In this document: positions 13,526 to 23,642 of the stretch, piece after piece
Position numbering within the stretch: the stretch's first letter is position 1
How the letters are laid out: each line of letters opens with the position of its first letter
Assembly (NCBI GenBank): GCA_963744875.1
Contig: CAVUVQ010000020.1
Location: 310,001-374,000 of the forward strand
Origin: JACDAE01 sp963744875
GTDB lineage: Bacteria > Chloroflexota > Ktedonobacteria > Ktedonobacterales > Ktedonobacteraceae
Direction: 5' to 3'
Length of the DNA: 64,000 nt
The notes under the pieces: generated by a model
Databases searched by the model: none
What the model saw: only the letters and a program-made list of their open reading frames with translations
Told to the model about the DNA's origin: nothing
Made by a program: the position numbers and the translations under genes

Positions 13526-16500
13526 GTGAAGAGATCTTCATATCGAGAGCGAGATTATGCCTTCGGTCAGCAGATGCTGACACGACGCATGGCGACCGGA
13601 CTGACTCAAGCGGGATTGGCAGATCTGCTTGGAGTCTCCCGACATGCGGTTGGCGGGTGGGAGTCTGGTCAGAGTTATCCCACAGCCGATCGTCTCAAAG
13701 CCTTCATTGGTCTGTGTCTCCAGCAACACGTTTTTACGGCGGGCAATGAGGTTGAGGAGATCCGCGCACTCTGGCGTGCGGCGCACCAGAAGGTGTTATT
13801 GGATGATCTGTGGCTACAAGAGTTGCTCAGTCAGCAGGCTTCCCAGCGGGTCGAAGTCGTGGATGAGCCATCTCGTGATACCAACCGTGCCATTACTCCG
13901 TTCTCTGAGAGTGAACCCCAGGTGGATTGGGGCGATGCATTGGATGTGCCGACCTTCTATGGACGCGAGGAGGAGTTGGCTCGACTCTCGCGCTGGGTGG
14001 TCGAGGAGCGCTGTCGGTTGGTGAGTGTACTGGGAATGGGTGGTATCGGCAAATCGGCACTTGCGGTTACGTTGATGCGTCAGATCGCGGTGCAGTTTGA
14101 GGTTGTGATCTGGCGGTCATTACGTGATGCCCTTGCCTGCGCAACGCTGCTCGATGGGTGCCTCCAGGTGCTGGCTCCGCACCTGTTGCTGGAGAGACCC
14201 GCTTCCCTGGAAGGACGCCTTAATCTGCTGATGGAGCAGGTACGTGCCCGGCGTGTGCTGCTCGTGCTGGACAATCTGGAGATGATATTGGAGGAAGGTG
14301 ATGGCATGGGTGGCATGCGTGCGGGCTTTGAAGGCTATGCATGGTTGTTGCGACGGATGGGGGAGACCAGGCATCAGAGTTGTCTGTTGCTCACCAGTCG
14401 GGAGAAGCCGGTGGATCTGGTGCCAATGGAAGGCAGCCGTTCACCAGTCCGTGCGTTGCGGCTTGCGGGATTGGATGCGCATGCAGGGGTTCAGGTTCTG
14501 GCGGAGAGAGATGTGGTGAGTGTTCTGCACCACCGGACACGCCTGGTTGAGACGTACCAGGGCAACCCATTAGCTTTAAAGATCGTGGCGCAGACCATTA
14601 TGGAACTCTTCGGAGGCGAGATCACCCCGTTCCTGGAGCAGGGCGCGATCGTTTTTGGAGGCGTGCGGGAACTGCTAGACGAGCAATTTGAGCGCCTCTC
14701 GGCCCTTGAGCAGACGGTGTTCTTCTGGCTTGCTATCCTGCGCGAGCCGGTGAGTCTGGAAGAACTGCTGGCAGTTCTAAACACACCAGGGGTTGCTATG
14801 GATGTGCTGGAAGCCCTTGACCGATTGCGCCGCCGCAGCATAATCGAGCAGGGGCAACGTGCGGGAAGCTTCACGTTGCAGTCGGTGGTGCTGGAATATG
14901 CGACGGCGCGGCTCATCGCAGAGGTGGCAGGCGAGATCGAGCAGGGGCATCTTGTGCGCATCATCGAGTACGGGTTGTGCCTGGCTCAGGTGAAGGAATA
15001 TCTACGCAAGGCCCAGGAGCATTTGCTTGTGGTTCCCCTGCTGGCCCTGTTGCAGAGTACGTCTCTGGGGCACACCGATGTGGAAGCGAGGTTGCTCTCT
15101 TTGCTCGACCATCTGCGTGATTGGGACCAGAGATCCCAGGGGTATGGACCTGCCAACCTGGTGGCGCTACTGGGTGTGCTGCGGGGAGACTTGCGGGGCC
15201 TCAATCTCTCACGTCTTTCACTATGTAGAGTCTCTCTACAAGGCGTCCAGATGCAAGATGCAAATCTTTCGGGAGCGGCTTTCCAGGACAGCTTTTTTAC
15301 CCAGCCCCTCGATGCCATTGAGGGCATCATCATCAGCGGGAACGGACGGTATTGGGCTGCTGTGAGCTTGCAAGGGCGCGTGTGGGTATGGGCACATGCA
15401 GGGCAGGTTCTCCATCGAGCCTGGCGGGCCCCCATCACTGTCGCGATTACTCTTGCTTTCAGTCCGGATGGACATATCCGAGCCAGTGGGGGTTGGGATA
15501 ATACGGTCAAGCTGTGGGATGTCGAGAGTGGTATATTGCTCTGGACCGGCCAACACATTGGAAGCATTACCTGTGTGGCTTTTGCTCCTGATGGGCATCT
15601 GCTCGCCAGCAGCGGAGGCGATACACCACTCATTCAGTTATGGGATTCCCACAGTGGTACAAACGTGCAGACGCTGATTGGTGAGGGTGGTATAGTGTTC
15701 TCACTGGTTTGGAGTCCCGATGGCAGGTTGCTTGCCTGTGGCTGCTCCGATGGGAGTATCTGTGTGTGGGAGCCACAGGAGGCCGAGGTTGGTGCCCACA
15801 AGCATCTATTTATGGGACATGCCCATTGGGTGACAGGATTGGCTTTCTCTCCCGATGGCACACAACTGGCGAGCGGGAGCTTTGATGGCACCGTCAAACT
15901 ATGGAATATAGACAGCGGAGACTGTCGCCAGACGTTCGTGGGGCATACTGATCGTGTGACAGGGGTAGCCTGGAGTTCGGATGGATGCACTCTGGCCACT
16001 TGTGGTTTTGATCAAACGATCAGGCTCTGGGACATCAAAGAGGGAAGATTACGGGCGATCCTGCATGGGCATCGCACGCTCGTCTCTACTATTGCCTTCA
16101 CTCCTGACAGTCGCACCCTGCTCAGTGGAGGCAACGATGGCACTCTGTGGGTATGGGATGTGCAGAGTGGACAGAACCTGCGCATCATTGGGGGGTACAC
16201 AACTTCCCTTGAAGATATTGCTTGGAGTCCGAATGGTACACAATTAGCCAGTTGCGGGGCAAATGCACTGGTGATGATCTGGGGCGGCGCCAAGATGGCG
16301 TCACCTTTTGTGTTGCGTGCTGCGCATCGTTGGACTATACAAGGGGTGGCCTGGAGTCCCGATGGGAGTTTGTTGGCATGTTCAGGGTATGACGGCATCG
16401 TGGTGTGGGATACGGCTACTCACGTTCGTCTATACGTGCTACAAGACGCCGATACTATATTCATGGGCATAGCCTGGAGTCCCGATGGGCACTCCCTGGC

Positions 16501-17197
16501 ATGTGGGAATTACTTGAGCGGAGTGCGGGTGTGGAATATGAGAACGCGCACATATCACTGGGTTGGGCAGTCACCTCAGACGTTCATCCGGCAGGTGGCA
16601 TGGAATCCGGATGGGACGCAGCTGGTTGGTGGAGGCGATGACGGCTCTTTGTATGTATGGGATAGCAGGGATGGCACATTGCAGCAGCATCTGACAGGAC
16701 ACAATGGAGCCGTCATGAGGGTGGTCTGGAGTCCCGATGGGAGGCTGTTTGCCTCTGTGGGTGGTGGTAGAGAAGACGGGGAACTCTTCGTGTGGGAGGC
16801 GCATAGCGGGGAACGAAAGCGTATTATGGTTGGGCATCCTGCGCTGGTCTATGCAGTGGCCTGGAGTGCGGATGGAGAGGTGGTGATGAGTGGAGGCAGT
16901 GATGGTAAGGTGCGCTGGTGGGAGGTTCGTAGCGGAGCATGCGTGCGAGTGCGAGAGGCGCATCAAGGGACTATTTATGCGCTCAGGGTTAGTCCGGATG
17001 GAACGAAGCTGGCCAGTTGTGGGGATGATGGAGCGATTGTGCTGTGGGATATACAAAGTGGGGAGCGGCTCCAGACCTTGCGGCAAGATCGCCCTTATGA
17101 GCGGCTCAATATCACGGGGATCGAGGGCGTGACTGAAGCACAAAAGGCGTCACTATATGCTCTGGGGGCGTTCGAGGATGCAAGCATTGGAGGGTAA
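13526..17197 (+). CDS. XRE-HTH / STAND (NB-ARC) NTPase / WD40 regulator, STAND1
   Basis: A 1223-residue signalling ATPase. Residues 18-65 are a Cro/C1 helix-turn-helix (TRRMATGLTQAGLADLLGVS). After a linker, VPTFYGREEEL starts the STAND ATPase with P-loop VLGMGGIGKSAL (about 168-179), Walker B RVLLVLDNLEMIL (about 240) and TSREKPVDL sensor region. A winged-helix/arm region follows, then a short pentapeptide-like segment (LRGLNLSRLSL.. QMQDANLSGAAF, about 550-590). The C-terminal half holds about 14 WD40 repeats ending in LWD/VWD, enough for two seven-blade propellers that would sense a ligand. The HTH suggests DNA binding controlled by ATP and ligand. Divergent hydrolase 1 is the likely target. 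Confidence 0.9.
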   Translation: MKRSSYRERDYAFGQQMLTRRMATGLTQAGLADLLGVSRHAVGGWESGQSYPTADRLKAFIGLCLQQHVFTAGNEVEEIRALWRAAHQKVLLDDLWLQELLSQQASQRVEVVDEPSRDTNRAITPFSESEPQVDWGDALDVPTFYGREEELARLSRWVVEERCRLVSVLGMGGIGKSALAVTLMRQIAVQFEVVIWRSLRDALACATLLDGCLQVLAPHLLLERPASLEGRLNLLMEQVRARRVLLVLDNLEMILEEGDGMGGMRAGFEGYAWLLRRMGETRHQSCLLLTSREKPVDLVPMEGSRSPVRALRLAGLDAHAGVQVLAERDVVSVLHHRTRLVETYQGNPLALKIVAQTIMELFGGEITPFLEQGAIVFGGVRELLDEQFERLSALEQTVFFWLAILREPVSLEELLAVLNTPGVAMDVLEALDRLRRRSIIEQGQRAGSFTLQSVVLEYATARLIAEVAGEIEQGHLVRIIEYGLCLAQVKEYLRKAQEHLLVVPLLALLQSTSLGHTDVEARLLSLLDHLRDWDQRSQGYGPANLVALLGVLRGDLRGLNLSRLSLCRVSLQGVQMQDANLSGAAFQDSFFTQPLDAIEGIIISGNGRYWAAVSLQGRVWVWAHAGQVLHRAWRAPITVAITLAFSPDGHIRASGGWDNTVKLWDVESGILLWTGQHIGSITCVAFAPDGHLLASSGGDTPLIQLWDSHSGTNVQTLIGEGGIVFSLVWSPDGRLLACGCSDGSICVWEPQEAEVGAHKHLFMGHAHWVTGLAFSPDGTQLASGSFDGTVKLWNIDSGDCRQTFVGHTDRVTGVAWSSDGCTLATCGFDQTIRLWDIKEGRLRAILHGHRTLVSTIAFTPDSRTLLSGGNDGTLWVWDVQSGQNLRIIGGYTTSLEDIAWSPNGTQLASCGANALVMIWGGAKMASPFVLRAAHRWTIQGVAWSPDGSLLACSGYDGIVVWDTATHVRLYVLQDADTIFMGIAWSPDGHSLACGNYLSGVRVWNMRTRTYHWVGQSPQTFIRQVAWNPDGTQLVGGGDDGSLYVWDSRDGTLQQHLTGHNGAVMRVVWSPDGRLFASVGGGREDGELFVWEAHSGERKRIMVGHPALVYAVAWSADGEVVMSGGSDGKVRWWEVRSGACVRVREAHQGTIYALRVSPDGTKLASCGDDGAIVLWDIQSGERLQTLRQDRPYERLNITGIEGVTEAQKASLYALGAFEDASIGG

Positions 17198-17314
17198 ATG
17201 AGTATTTTTGTCGATAAAAGAGGGATGACGGTGTGCTCCACATCAGCGCATAGTTTATCTGCACTCAAGGAAGCAGGCACCTCTCAATTGTGAGAATGAG
17301 AAGTCCTTGCCCTT

Positions 17315-20300
17315 CTAGGCGTGGGGAGATGTTATCATTTCTTCGAACGCCCCCAGGGCACGTAGCGAGGCCTTTTGTGTGGCGGAGAGACCCTCAATTC
17401 CCGTGATATTGAGTCGTTCGTAGGGGCGATCTTGCCGCAGAGTCTGGAGCCGCTCCCCACTTTGTATATCCCACAACATAATCGCTCCATCATCCCCACA
17501 ACTGGCCAGTTCCGTTCCATTCGGATTTACTTTGAGCGCATGCACCGATCCCTGATGTGCCTCTTGAACCCGTACGCATGCTCCGCTACGAACCTCCCAC
17601 CAGCGCACTTTGCCATCACTGCCTCCACTCATTACCACCTCTCCATCCGCACTCCAGGTTACCGCAAAGATCACTCCTGGATGCTCCACCAGAGTTTGCA
17701 CACACTCTCCACTCTGTGCATCCCACACAAAGAGTTCTCCACCTTCTCTGCTTTCACCACCTGCCGAGGCTAACCACTTCCCATCGGGACTCCAGGCCAC
17801 ACACATGACAACCCCACTGTGTCCCACGAATTTTTGCTGCTGTGTGCCATTCTTGCTATCCCACATATACACGTACCCATCATCGCCCCCACCAACCAGC
17901 TGCGTCCCATCTGGACTCCACGCCACGCGACGGATGCGGGTTGATTGTGCCTGCCCAATCCAGCGATGGCCAGGTACTGTCATATCCCACACATGTACTC
18001 CACTGAGATAGCTGCCACACGCCAGGAAGTGTCCATCGGGACTCCAGGCTATACCCTGAAAGACGGTGTCATACGAGGCTGGGTCTTGCAACACTTGCAA
18101 GCACACGCCTGTAGCCGTGTCCCATAATCTGATATTGTCATATCCTGCGCTGGCTAGCTGTTGTCCATTCGGACTCCACACTACCCCTTGCACATTCCAA
18201 TAGTGTCCACGCAACACTTTGGGCAATATCATCTTGTCTCTATTCCAGAGTGTCACCAATGTATTTGCGCTACCACTGGCCAGTTGGGTGCCATCGGGAC
18301 TCCAGTCAATATCGAAGAGGGAAGGGATGTAACCTCCAAATATGCGAAGGCACTGCCTACTTTCTGCATCCCACACCCGTAAGGTACCATCGTTACTACC
18401 GCTGAGTAAATAGCGGCTATCGGGCATAAATCTCAGGCCGTATATTACAGCCGTATGCCCTTGCAATACTGCCCGCAGACTCCCATCTTCGTCATTCCAT
18501 AATCTGATTGTGTGATCAAAGCTGCCGCTGGCAAAGATCCGCCCATCTGGACTCCACGTTACACGCATCACCCGGTCTGTGTGTCCTACCAGCGTATGTA
18601 AACAGTGTCCGCTTTCGAGGTTCCAGACTTTAACTGTGCCATCAAAGCTCGCACTCGCGAGTTTTGTGCTATTGGGTGCGAAGGCTACCCCTGTCACCGG
18701 ATGGGTATGTTCTGCGAGCAATTGCACAGAGGTATTGGGTTTTGCCTCCTGTGGCTTCCACACCCAGATGTTCCCATCGGAGCAACCACCAGCGATCCTC
18801 TTCCCATCGGGACTCCAGGTCAGTGAGTACACCGGGCTACCTGGACCTGTTAGTGTCTGCATATGCAAGCCGCTCTGAGTATCCCATAACTGAACGAGGG
18901 TATTTCCTCCACCACTGGCAAGGAGATGTCCATCAGGAGAAAAAGCTACACCATTGATACCTCCGGTTTGCTCGTTTGCCCAGAGCAGGGTACCACTCGC
19001 GACATCCCACAGCTTGACTGTATTATCCCAACTTGCACTGGCTAGAGTACCTCCATCAGGACTGAAAGCAAGATCAGGTACACTAGCAAAGTGTGCCTGC
19101 CAGATGTGATGTAGAGTCTGACCTGCCTCTCCCCATATCCGTATTTCTCCCCGCCAACTGACGGCAGCCCAGTACTGCCCGGTATTGCTCATGGCGACCG
19201 TTGTGATAACATCAATGGGTTCAGTAAAGACACAATCCTGGAGAGTTGCTCCAGAAAGTTGCGCATCTTGCATCTCAACGCTTTGCAAATACACGCCTCG
19301 CAGGACCAGACGTGAGAGATCCAGGCCACGCAAGTTCCCCCTGAGCATGCGTAGTAGTACCACTAGATTGGCCGGCCCATATCCCTGAGACCTCTGGGGC
19401 CATGTGCGCATCTTATCAAGCAGAGTACTTACTTGTGCCTCTACATCTCTGTATTCCAGCCCGGCCCTTTGCAGATGCACGAGCAGAGGAGCCAGCAACA
19501 ACCGCTCCTGAGTCTGCCTTATATAGTCCTTTGCCTTAGCCTGTACAAGTCCATACTCGATGAGGTAAATCAGATGCTCCTGCTCCAATTCGCGACTTGC
19601 CTCCGTGATGAGCTGCGAGGTCATATACTCTAGCACGACTGATTGCAATGTAAAAGCTGCCTGAGCGTTGCCCGCTTTCGATCAGGCTGCGTCTTAGCAG
19701 CCCGTCAACCGCTTCCAGTAGCTTCTGCGCTGACTTTGGTGTCACAAACAGGGTACGCAACTCACTCAGAGTCATTGGCTCACGCATAATCGCCAGCCAG
19801 CACACTACCATTTGTTCAAGACCTGTAAGGCGAGCGTATTGGTCGACCAGCAACTTCCGCACCCCTCCAAAGACGACCTCGCCCTGCTCCAGGAAGGGCG
19901 CAAGGCTGCCTCCGAAGAGTTCCACGATGGTTTGTGCTACGATCTTTAAGGCTAATGGGTTACCCTGGTAGACCTCGACCAGGCGCACCCGATCGGGTGG
20001 AGAACTTGCCCACATCTTTTTCTACTAATAATTGAGTCCCTGCATATACATCCAACCCTGCCAGACGCAGGGTGCGTACCGACGAGCGGCTCCCTTCCAG
20101 CGGCATCAGATCCACCGGTTTCTCCCGACTGGTGAGTAGCAGGCAACTCTGGTGCACGGTCTCGCTTATCCGTTGTAACAATCGGGCATACCCTTCTGAG
20201 CCTGTGTGCATACGACCTGTGCCTTCATCTAACAACATCTCTAGATTGTCTAACACAAGAAGTGTACGCCGGGTACGCAGGTGTTCCAGTAGAAGATTGA

Positions 20301-20979
20301 TGCGCTGTTCTATGCTGACAAACCGCAGACTTGATGATTGTGGGTCGAGTACTTGCAGGCATTCATCTAGCAATGCCTCACACGTGGGGATATCGCGTAG
20401 AGATCGCCAGATGACCACCCCGAACTGTGTTGCCGCTCGGTGCATGAACGTGACTGTGAGCGCGGATTTGCCGATTCCCCCCATGCCCAATACACTCACC
20501 ACTCGGCAACGCTCCTTGATCACCCACTGGTCAAGGAGGGCCAATTCCTCCTCACGCCCATAGAAGGTGGGCACATCCAATGCGTCGCCCCAGTCCACGC
20601 GTGGCTTTTCCCCACTTTGGTCAGTGCCAGAGGGTTGCTCAATTGCTACGGACACCGGAGGAGATGCCTGCTGGCTGAGCAACTCTTGTAACCACAACTC
20701 ATCCAGGAGTATCTTCTGATGTGCTGCACGCCAGAGTGCCCGGATCTCTTCGGCCTCATGTCCGGGGGTAAAGATCCTTTGCTGGAGGCTCAGGACGATG
20801 AAGGCTTTAAGATGATTGGCTTTGGGATAACTCTGACCAGACTCCCACCCTCCGATCGCATGTCGGGAGACGCGCAGCTTCTCAGCCAGCCCTGCCTGGG
20901 TCAACCCGATCGCCATTCTGAGCGTCAGCATTAACTGGCCAAAAGCATAATCTTGCACTCCGTACGAAGATTTCTTCAC
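17315..20979 (-). pseudogene. STAND2: paralogue of STAND1 with two single-base frameshifts
   Basis: Same order as STAND1: XRE HTH (TLRMAIGLTQAGLAEKLRVS), ATPase with VLGMGGIGKSAL, pentapeptide-like segment, about 14 WD40 repeats. It is read in three pieces: 20979-19960, 20015-19536 and 19648-17315. By comparison with STAND1, one extra base lies near 20000 (GATGTGGGC where STAND1 has GATGTGGTG) and another near 19655 (TTTTACA where STAND1 has TTCACG). The 777-residue WD40 part is intact. Both changes touch short homopolymers, so sequencing error, recent inactivation or programmed slippage are all possible. Tail-to-tail with STAND1; the last ~60 residues of the two are nearly identical. Confidence 0.8.
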
Positions 20980-21020
20980 GCGTCGTTTCCTCTCCGCACG
21001 ACCTATCTAAACACTACTAT

Positions 21021-21086
21021 GCAAGGTAATGGCAAGTGAGATGAGAACTGATGGACAGTGATTTCGCCAACCATTATCGCTATACT
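21021..21086 (+). promoter_or_regulatory. STAND-type promoter c, divergent from STAND2
   Basis: Plus strand: AAGGTAATGGCAAGTGAGATG, then TGATGGACAGTGATTT, 31 bp from GATGGA (21050) to TATACT (21081-21086), the same spacing as promoters a and b. It points right, toward the decayed gene at 21316-21543, mirroring the STAND1/hydrolase 1 arrangement. Confidence 0.55.
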
Positions 21087-21315
21087 AGTGTCTATCGGGT
21101 GTGCGTACCGTTCTGGTCAATGCCTGTCTGAGGGAATGTGGAAGAGCCGCCATGCGAGTCCATATTCCTTTTTTCTGCTTCTCATACTATAATAGCATGT
21201 TTGTGGGCGAAGCACGAGCTTTACGCCTCTATGCCGTTGGCATCTGACTCTGCGGCAGTGAAACAAAAGAAAAGGAGAGAAAAATTGGAGAGAAGAAACA
21301 GCATCCATCTTATAA

Positions 21316-21543
21316 GGCTCCCCTGGTTCCTCTCATACCTGGGCGACTGATACACAGAGCGGGGAACTCTACAATACAAGCGATGGTGGGGAGCACTGGT
21401 TCTTAACCTCTAACACCGCATACGCAATGAAGGCTTTGAGCTTCACTGATCCCCAGACTGGTTGAGGTGTGACCAGCGATCAACTATTGCATACAACGGA
21501 TGGTGGTAAATCCTGGCAACCGATCCATTATAGCATTCAGTAA
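21316..21543 (+). pseudogene. Remnant of a YCF48/BNR-type beta-propeller gene
   Basis: One frame reads two propeller motifs, LYNTSDGGEHWFL and LLHTTDGGKSWQPI, separated by a single in-frame stop where the expected Trp of TGWGVTSDQ has become TGA. It starts after a stop codon at 21313-21315 without a start codon and ends at TAA 21543. The D-G-G-x-W motifs are those of YCF48-like and BNR/sialidase-like proteins. Only about 75 codons remain. It is the only coding-like trace downstream of promoter c. Confidence 0.65.
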
Positions 21544-21622
21544 TCCATTCAATGCTTCTGCCCTGGCAATCCGGTGCAGAAGCCGACACGCGGAAATGTT
21601 TTCTCAACTTTTCGCTTGTATA

Positions 21623-22288
21623 TCATCTCGTTGCCCGGTAAAGACGCTCTTGAAAGAAATCGCGCCAACTCTCCGGTAAGGTTTCTAACGTAACTACTCG
21701 TTGTAACGCTTCAATCTCTCTTTTATTTGAGACATACAGTCGTGTGATCTCTGTCACAGGGATGGCGTGCTCATCACGTTTGACCAGAATGATGGGATCC
21801 CCAGTTGCGACATCTCCTTCTTCCAGGACCGCAAAATAGAAGCCCGTGCGTCTACTTACGAGGAGGCGTTTAAGGATGTCGTCACGTCCAAATCTGAGAC
21901 CAAGTTTATAGCATGGCATGCGAGGTTGCGTCACTGCAACAAGTGTTGAGCCGATGCGGAATTGATCTCCAATATGAACCGTGTCGTCTCGTAGCCCTTC
22001 AACCGTCAGATTCTCTCCGAACATTGCCCAGGGAATGTCCATTTCAGGCAATTCTTTGCGCCAGGCGGGGTAATAGTCGGCGGGATAGACATAGATGGCC
22101 TTCTCAGGTCCACCATGCACAGACAGGTCAGCTTGACGATCACCATCCAGGTTGAGCCGACGAACTTTCACCCGACCCGCAACGGGTTCTTTGAAGATCC
22201 CTGTCGAAACGATTCTCTGCTTCCAAAGGACCTCACGTGGCAGTCCAACATTCACTGAGACAACGTGCATCTGAGAGCTTGATTCCAT
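21623..22288 (-). CDS. MOSC-domain protein, YiiM-like
   Basis: A 221-residue protein with MOSC domain motifs: NLDGDRQADLSVHGGPEKAI, PWAMFGENLTVEGL, and QPRMPCYKLGLRF, whose Cys is the conserved sulfur/metal ligand; the C-terminal ~45 residues (AIPVTEITRLYVS..) match the small three-helix domain of YiiM-type proteins. These proteins bind molybdenum cofactor and reduce N-hydroxylated compounds. The frame starts MESSSQMHVVS; GGAGAAAGTA lies before the ATG at 22288. Leftward, alone; no molybdoenzyme gene is nearby. Confidence 0.88.
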   Translation of the reverse strand: MESSSQMHVVSVNVGLPREVLWKQRIVSTGIFKEPVAGRVKVRRLNLDGDRQADLSVHGGPEKAIYVYPADYYPAWRKELPEMDIPWAMFGENLTVEGLRDDTVHIGDQFRIGSTLVAVTQPRMPCYKLGLRFGRDDILKRLLVSRRTGFYFAVLEEGDVATGDPIILVKRDEHAIPVTEITRLYVSNKREIEALQRVVTLETLPESWRDFFQERLYRATR

Positions 22289-22413
22289 TACTTTCTCCTG
22301 ACAAAACTTCCCTCGTTGAAAAAAGAGAGGACCATTGATAGAAGAATTATACTCCAGGTTTCCTGATCTCTATTCCTCTGCCGTCGGAAATCAGGAGACA
22401 AAATAGATGATAC

Positions 22414-22470
22414 TCAAAGAAGGAGCTTATTCCCAGATAAAAGAGCCTGGGGAATAAGCTCCTTCTTTGA
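22414..22470 (-). terminator. 21-bp hairpin terminator after hydrolase 2
   Basis: Arms TCAAAGAAGGAGCTTATTCCC (22414-22434, 21 bp: TCAAAGAAGG and AGCTTATTCCC) and the exact reverse complement at 22450-22470, loop 15 bp, 26 bp after the stop of the leftward hydrolase 2. T-run is weak. Confidence 0.65.
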
Positions 22471-22496
22471 ACCGGAGGCAAAGTGTTCGGAGAACT

Positions 22497-23348
22497 CTAC
22501 GATCTTATGAATGACAGCAAGTCAGCATTGACCTGATCTTTATGGGTGGCGGTGAGACCATGAGGAGCGCCTGGATAGATTTTCAGGGTCGCGTTCTTGA
22601 CGATCTTGGAAGAGAGTAGGGCTGAGTCGGCGATCGGCACGATCTGGTCGTCGTCGCCGTGGATGATTAAGGTTGGAACGTCAATTTTTTTGAGATCTTC
22701 GGTGAGATCCGTCTCGGAGAAGACTTTGATGCAGTCATATGCGCCTTTGATACCGACCTGCATTGACCACAGCCAGAACATATCCTGAGTGCCTTGTGAT
22801 ACTTTGGAGTCTGGCCTATTGGCACCATAGAACGGTGCACTGAGATCCTTATAGAACTGTGAGCGGTCCGCTGTGACGCCTGCGCGGAGCTGGTCGAATG
22901 CTTCAATGGGCATGCCACCCGGATTGGCAGCCGTCTTGAGCATAAGTGGGGGTATAGCGTCCACCAGCACAGCTTTAGCCAGGCGTGCGGTGCCGTGGCG
23001 TCCAATGTAGCGGGTTACCTCTCCGCCGCCAGTGGAATGGCCGACCAGCATCACATTGTGTAGATCGAGCGTTTCGATCAGTTCTGCGAGATCGTCGGCG
23101 TAGTGGTTCATATCATTGCCATCCCAGGGCTGGCTTGACCGTCCATGGCCGCGCCGATCATGGGCAATTGTGCGGTAGCCATGAGAGGCCATAAAGAGCA
23201 TCTGGTCATCCCAGGCGTCGGCGTTAAGTGGCCAGCCATGACTAAAGACGATGGGCTGTCCAGTGCCCCAGTCCTTATAGAAAATAGTCGTGCCGTCCTT
23301 TGTGGTGATCGTGTTCTTGCTCATGGGAAGATTTTGTGTGAAACTCAT
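22497..23348 (-). CDS. Alpha/beta hydrolase, non-heme chloroperoxidase/esterase type (hydrolase 2)
   Basis: Close paralogue of hydrolase 1 over the whole length; same motifs HGWPLNADAWDDQM, DRRGHGRS, GHSTGGGEVTRY (nucleophile Ser), IIHGDDDQIVP and GAPHGLTATH. 283 residues from ATG 23348, which has AAAGGA at 7 bp; an ATG at 23390 is in frame but has no ribosome site. It carries a short extension (MSFTQNLPMSKNT) absent from hydrolase 1. The gene is preceded by promoter d and followed by a strong hairpin. No STAND gene is adjacent, but its promoter has the same block as those beside the STAND genes, so it may be a target in trans. Confidence 0.88.
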   Translation of the reverse strand: MSFTQNLPMSKNTITTKDGTTIFYKDWGTGQPIVFSHGWPLNADAWDDQMLFMASHGYRTIAHDRRGHGRSSQPWDGNDMNHYADDLAELIETLDLHNVMLVGHSTGGGEVTRYIGRHGTARLAKAVLVDAIPPLMLKTAANPGGMPIEAFDQLRAGVTADRSQFYKDLSAPFYGANRPDSKVSQGTQDMFWLWSMQVGIKGAYDCIKVFSETDLTEDLKKIDVPTLIIHGDDDQIVPIADSALLSSKIVKNATLKIYPGAPHGLTATHKDQVNADLLSFIRS

Positions 23349-23517
23349 TTCATGTTCCTTTCGCTCGCTTGCACAAGTGCTCTTTACCATTTATGAGCAC
23401 ATCTGCTCTCAGTAGAGAAAGTAGCCAGAAGAAGAGCCTGGAGCCCACCTATCAGTTCCTGGATCTTCCTCGAGAGATGGTGATCTGCGTAATGCATCTC
23501 TCCCATCTGTTAGTAAC

Positions 23518-23583
23518 AGTATAGAAAGCTTCACCGAAAAAAATCACCGCCCATCAGGTAACATCTTACCTGCCATCACCTTG
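23518..23583 (-). promoter_or_regulatory. STAND-type promoter d upstream of hydrolase 2
   Basis: Minus strand: GGTGATGGCAGGTAAGATG, then CTGATGGGCGGTGATTTT, 32 bp from GATGGG to TATACT (23523-23518). The repeat units GGTAAGATG and TGATGG and the fixed distance match promoters a-c, although the rest of the sequence has diverged. Confidence 0.55.
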
Positions 23584-23642
23584 CATGACTCTGCTCGATA
23601 GAGCATACGTAAAGGAGATGACCCGTTAAAAGGATGACCTTA

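Noticed and set aside
13526..17197. STAND1 as an Avs-type antiphage protein
   Set aside because: It has an N-terminal XRE HTH rather than a nuclease or other effector, WD40 rather than TPR sensor repeats, and divergent promoter repeats, all pointing to transcription control. Defence cannot be excluded but nothing here supports it.
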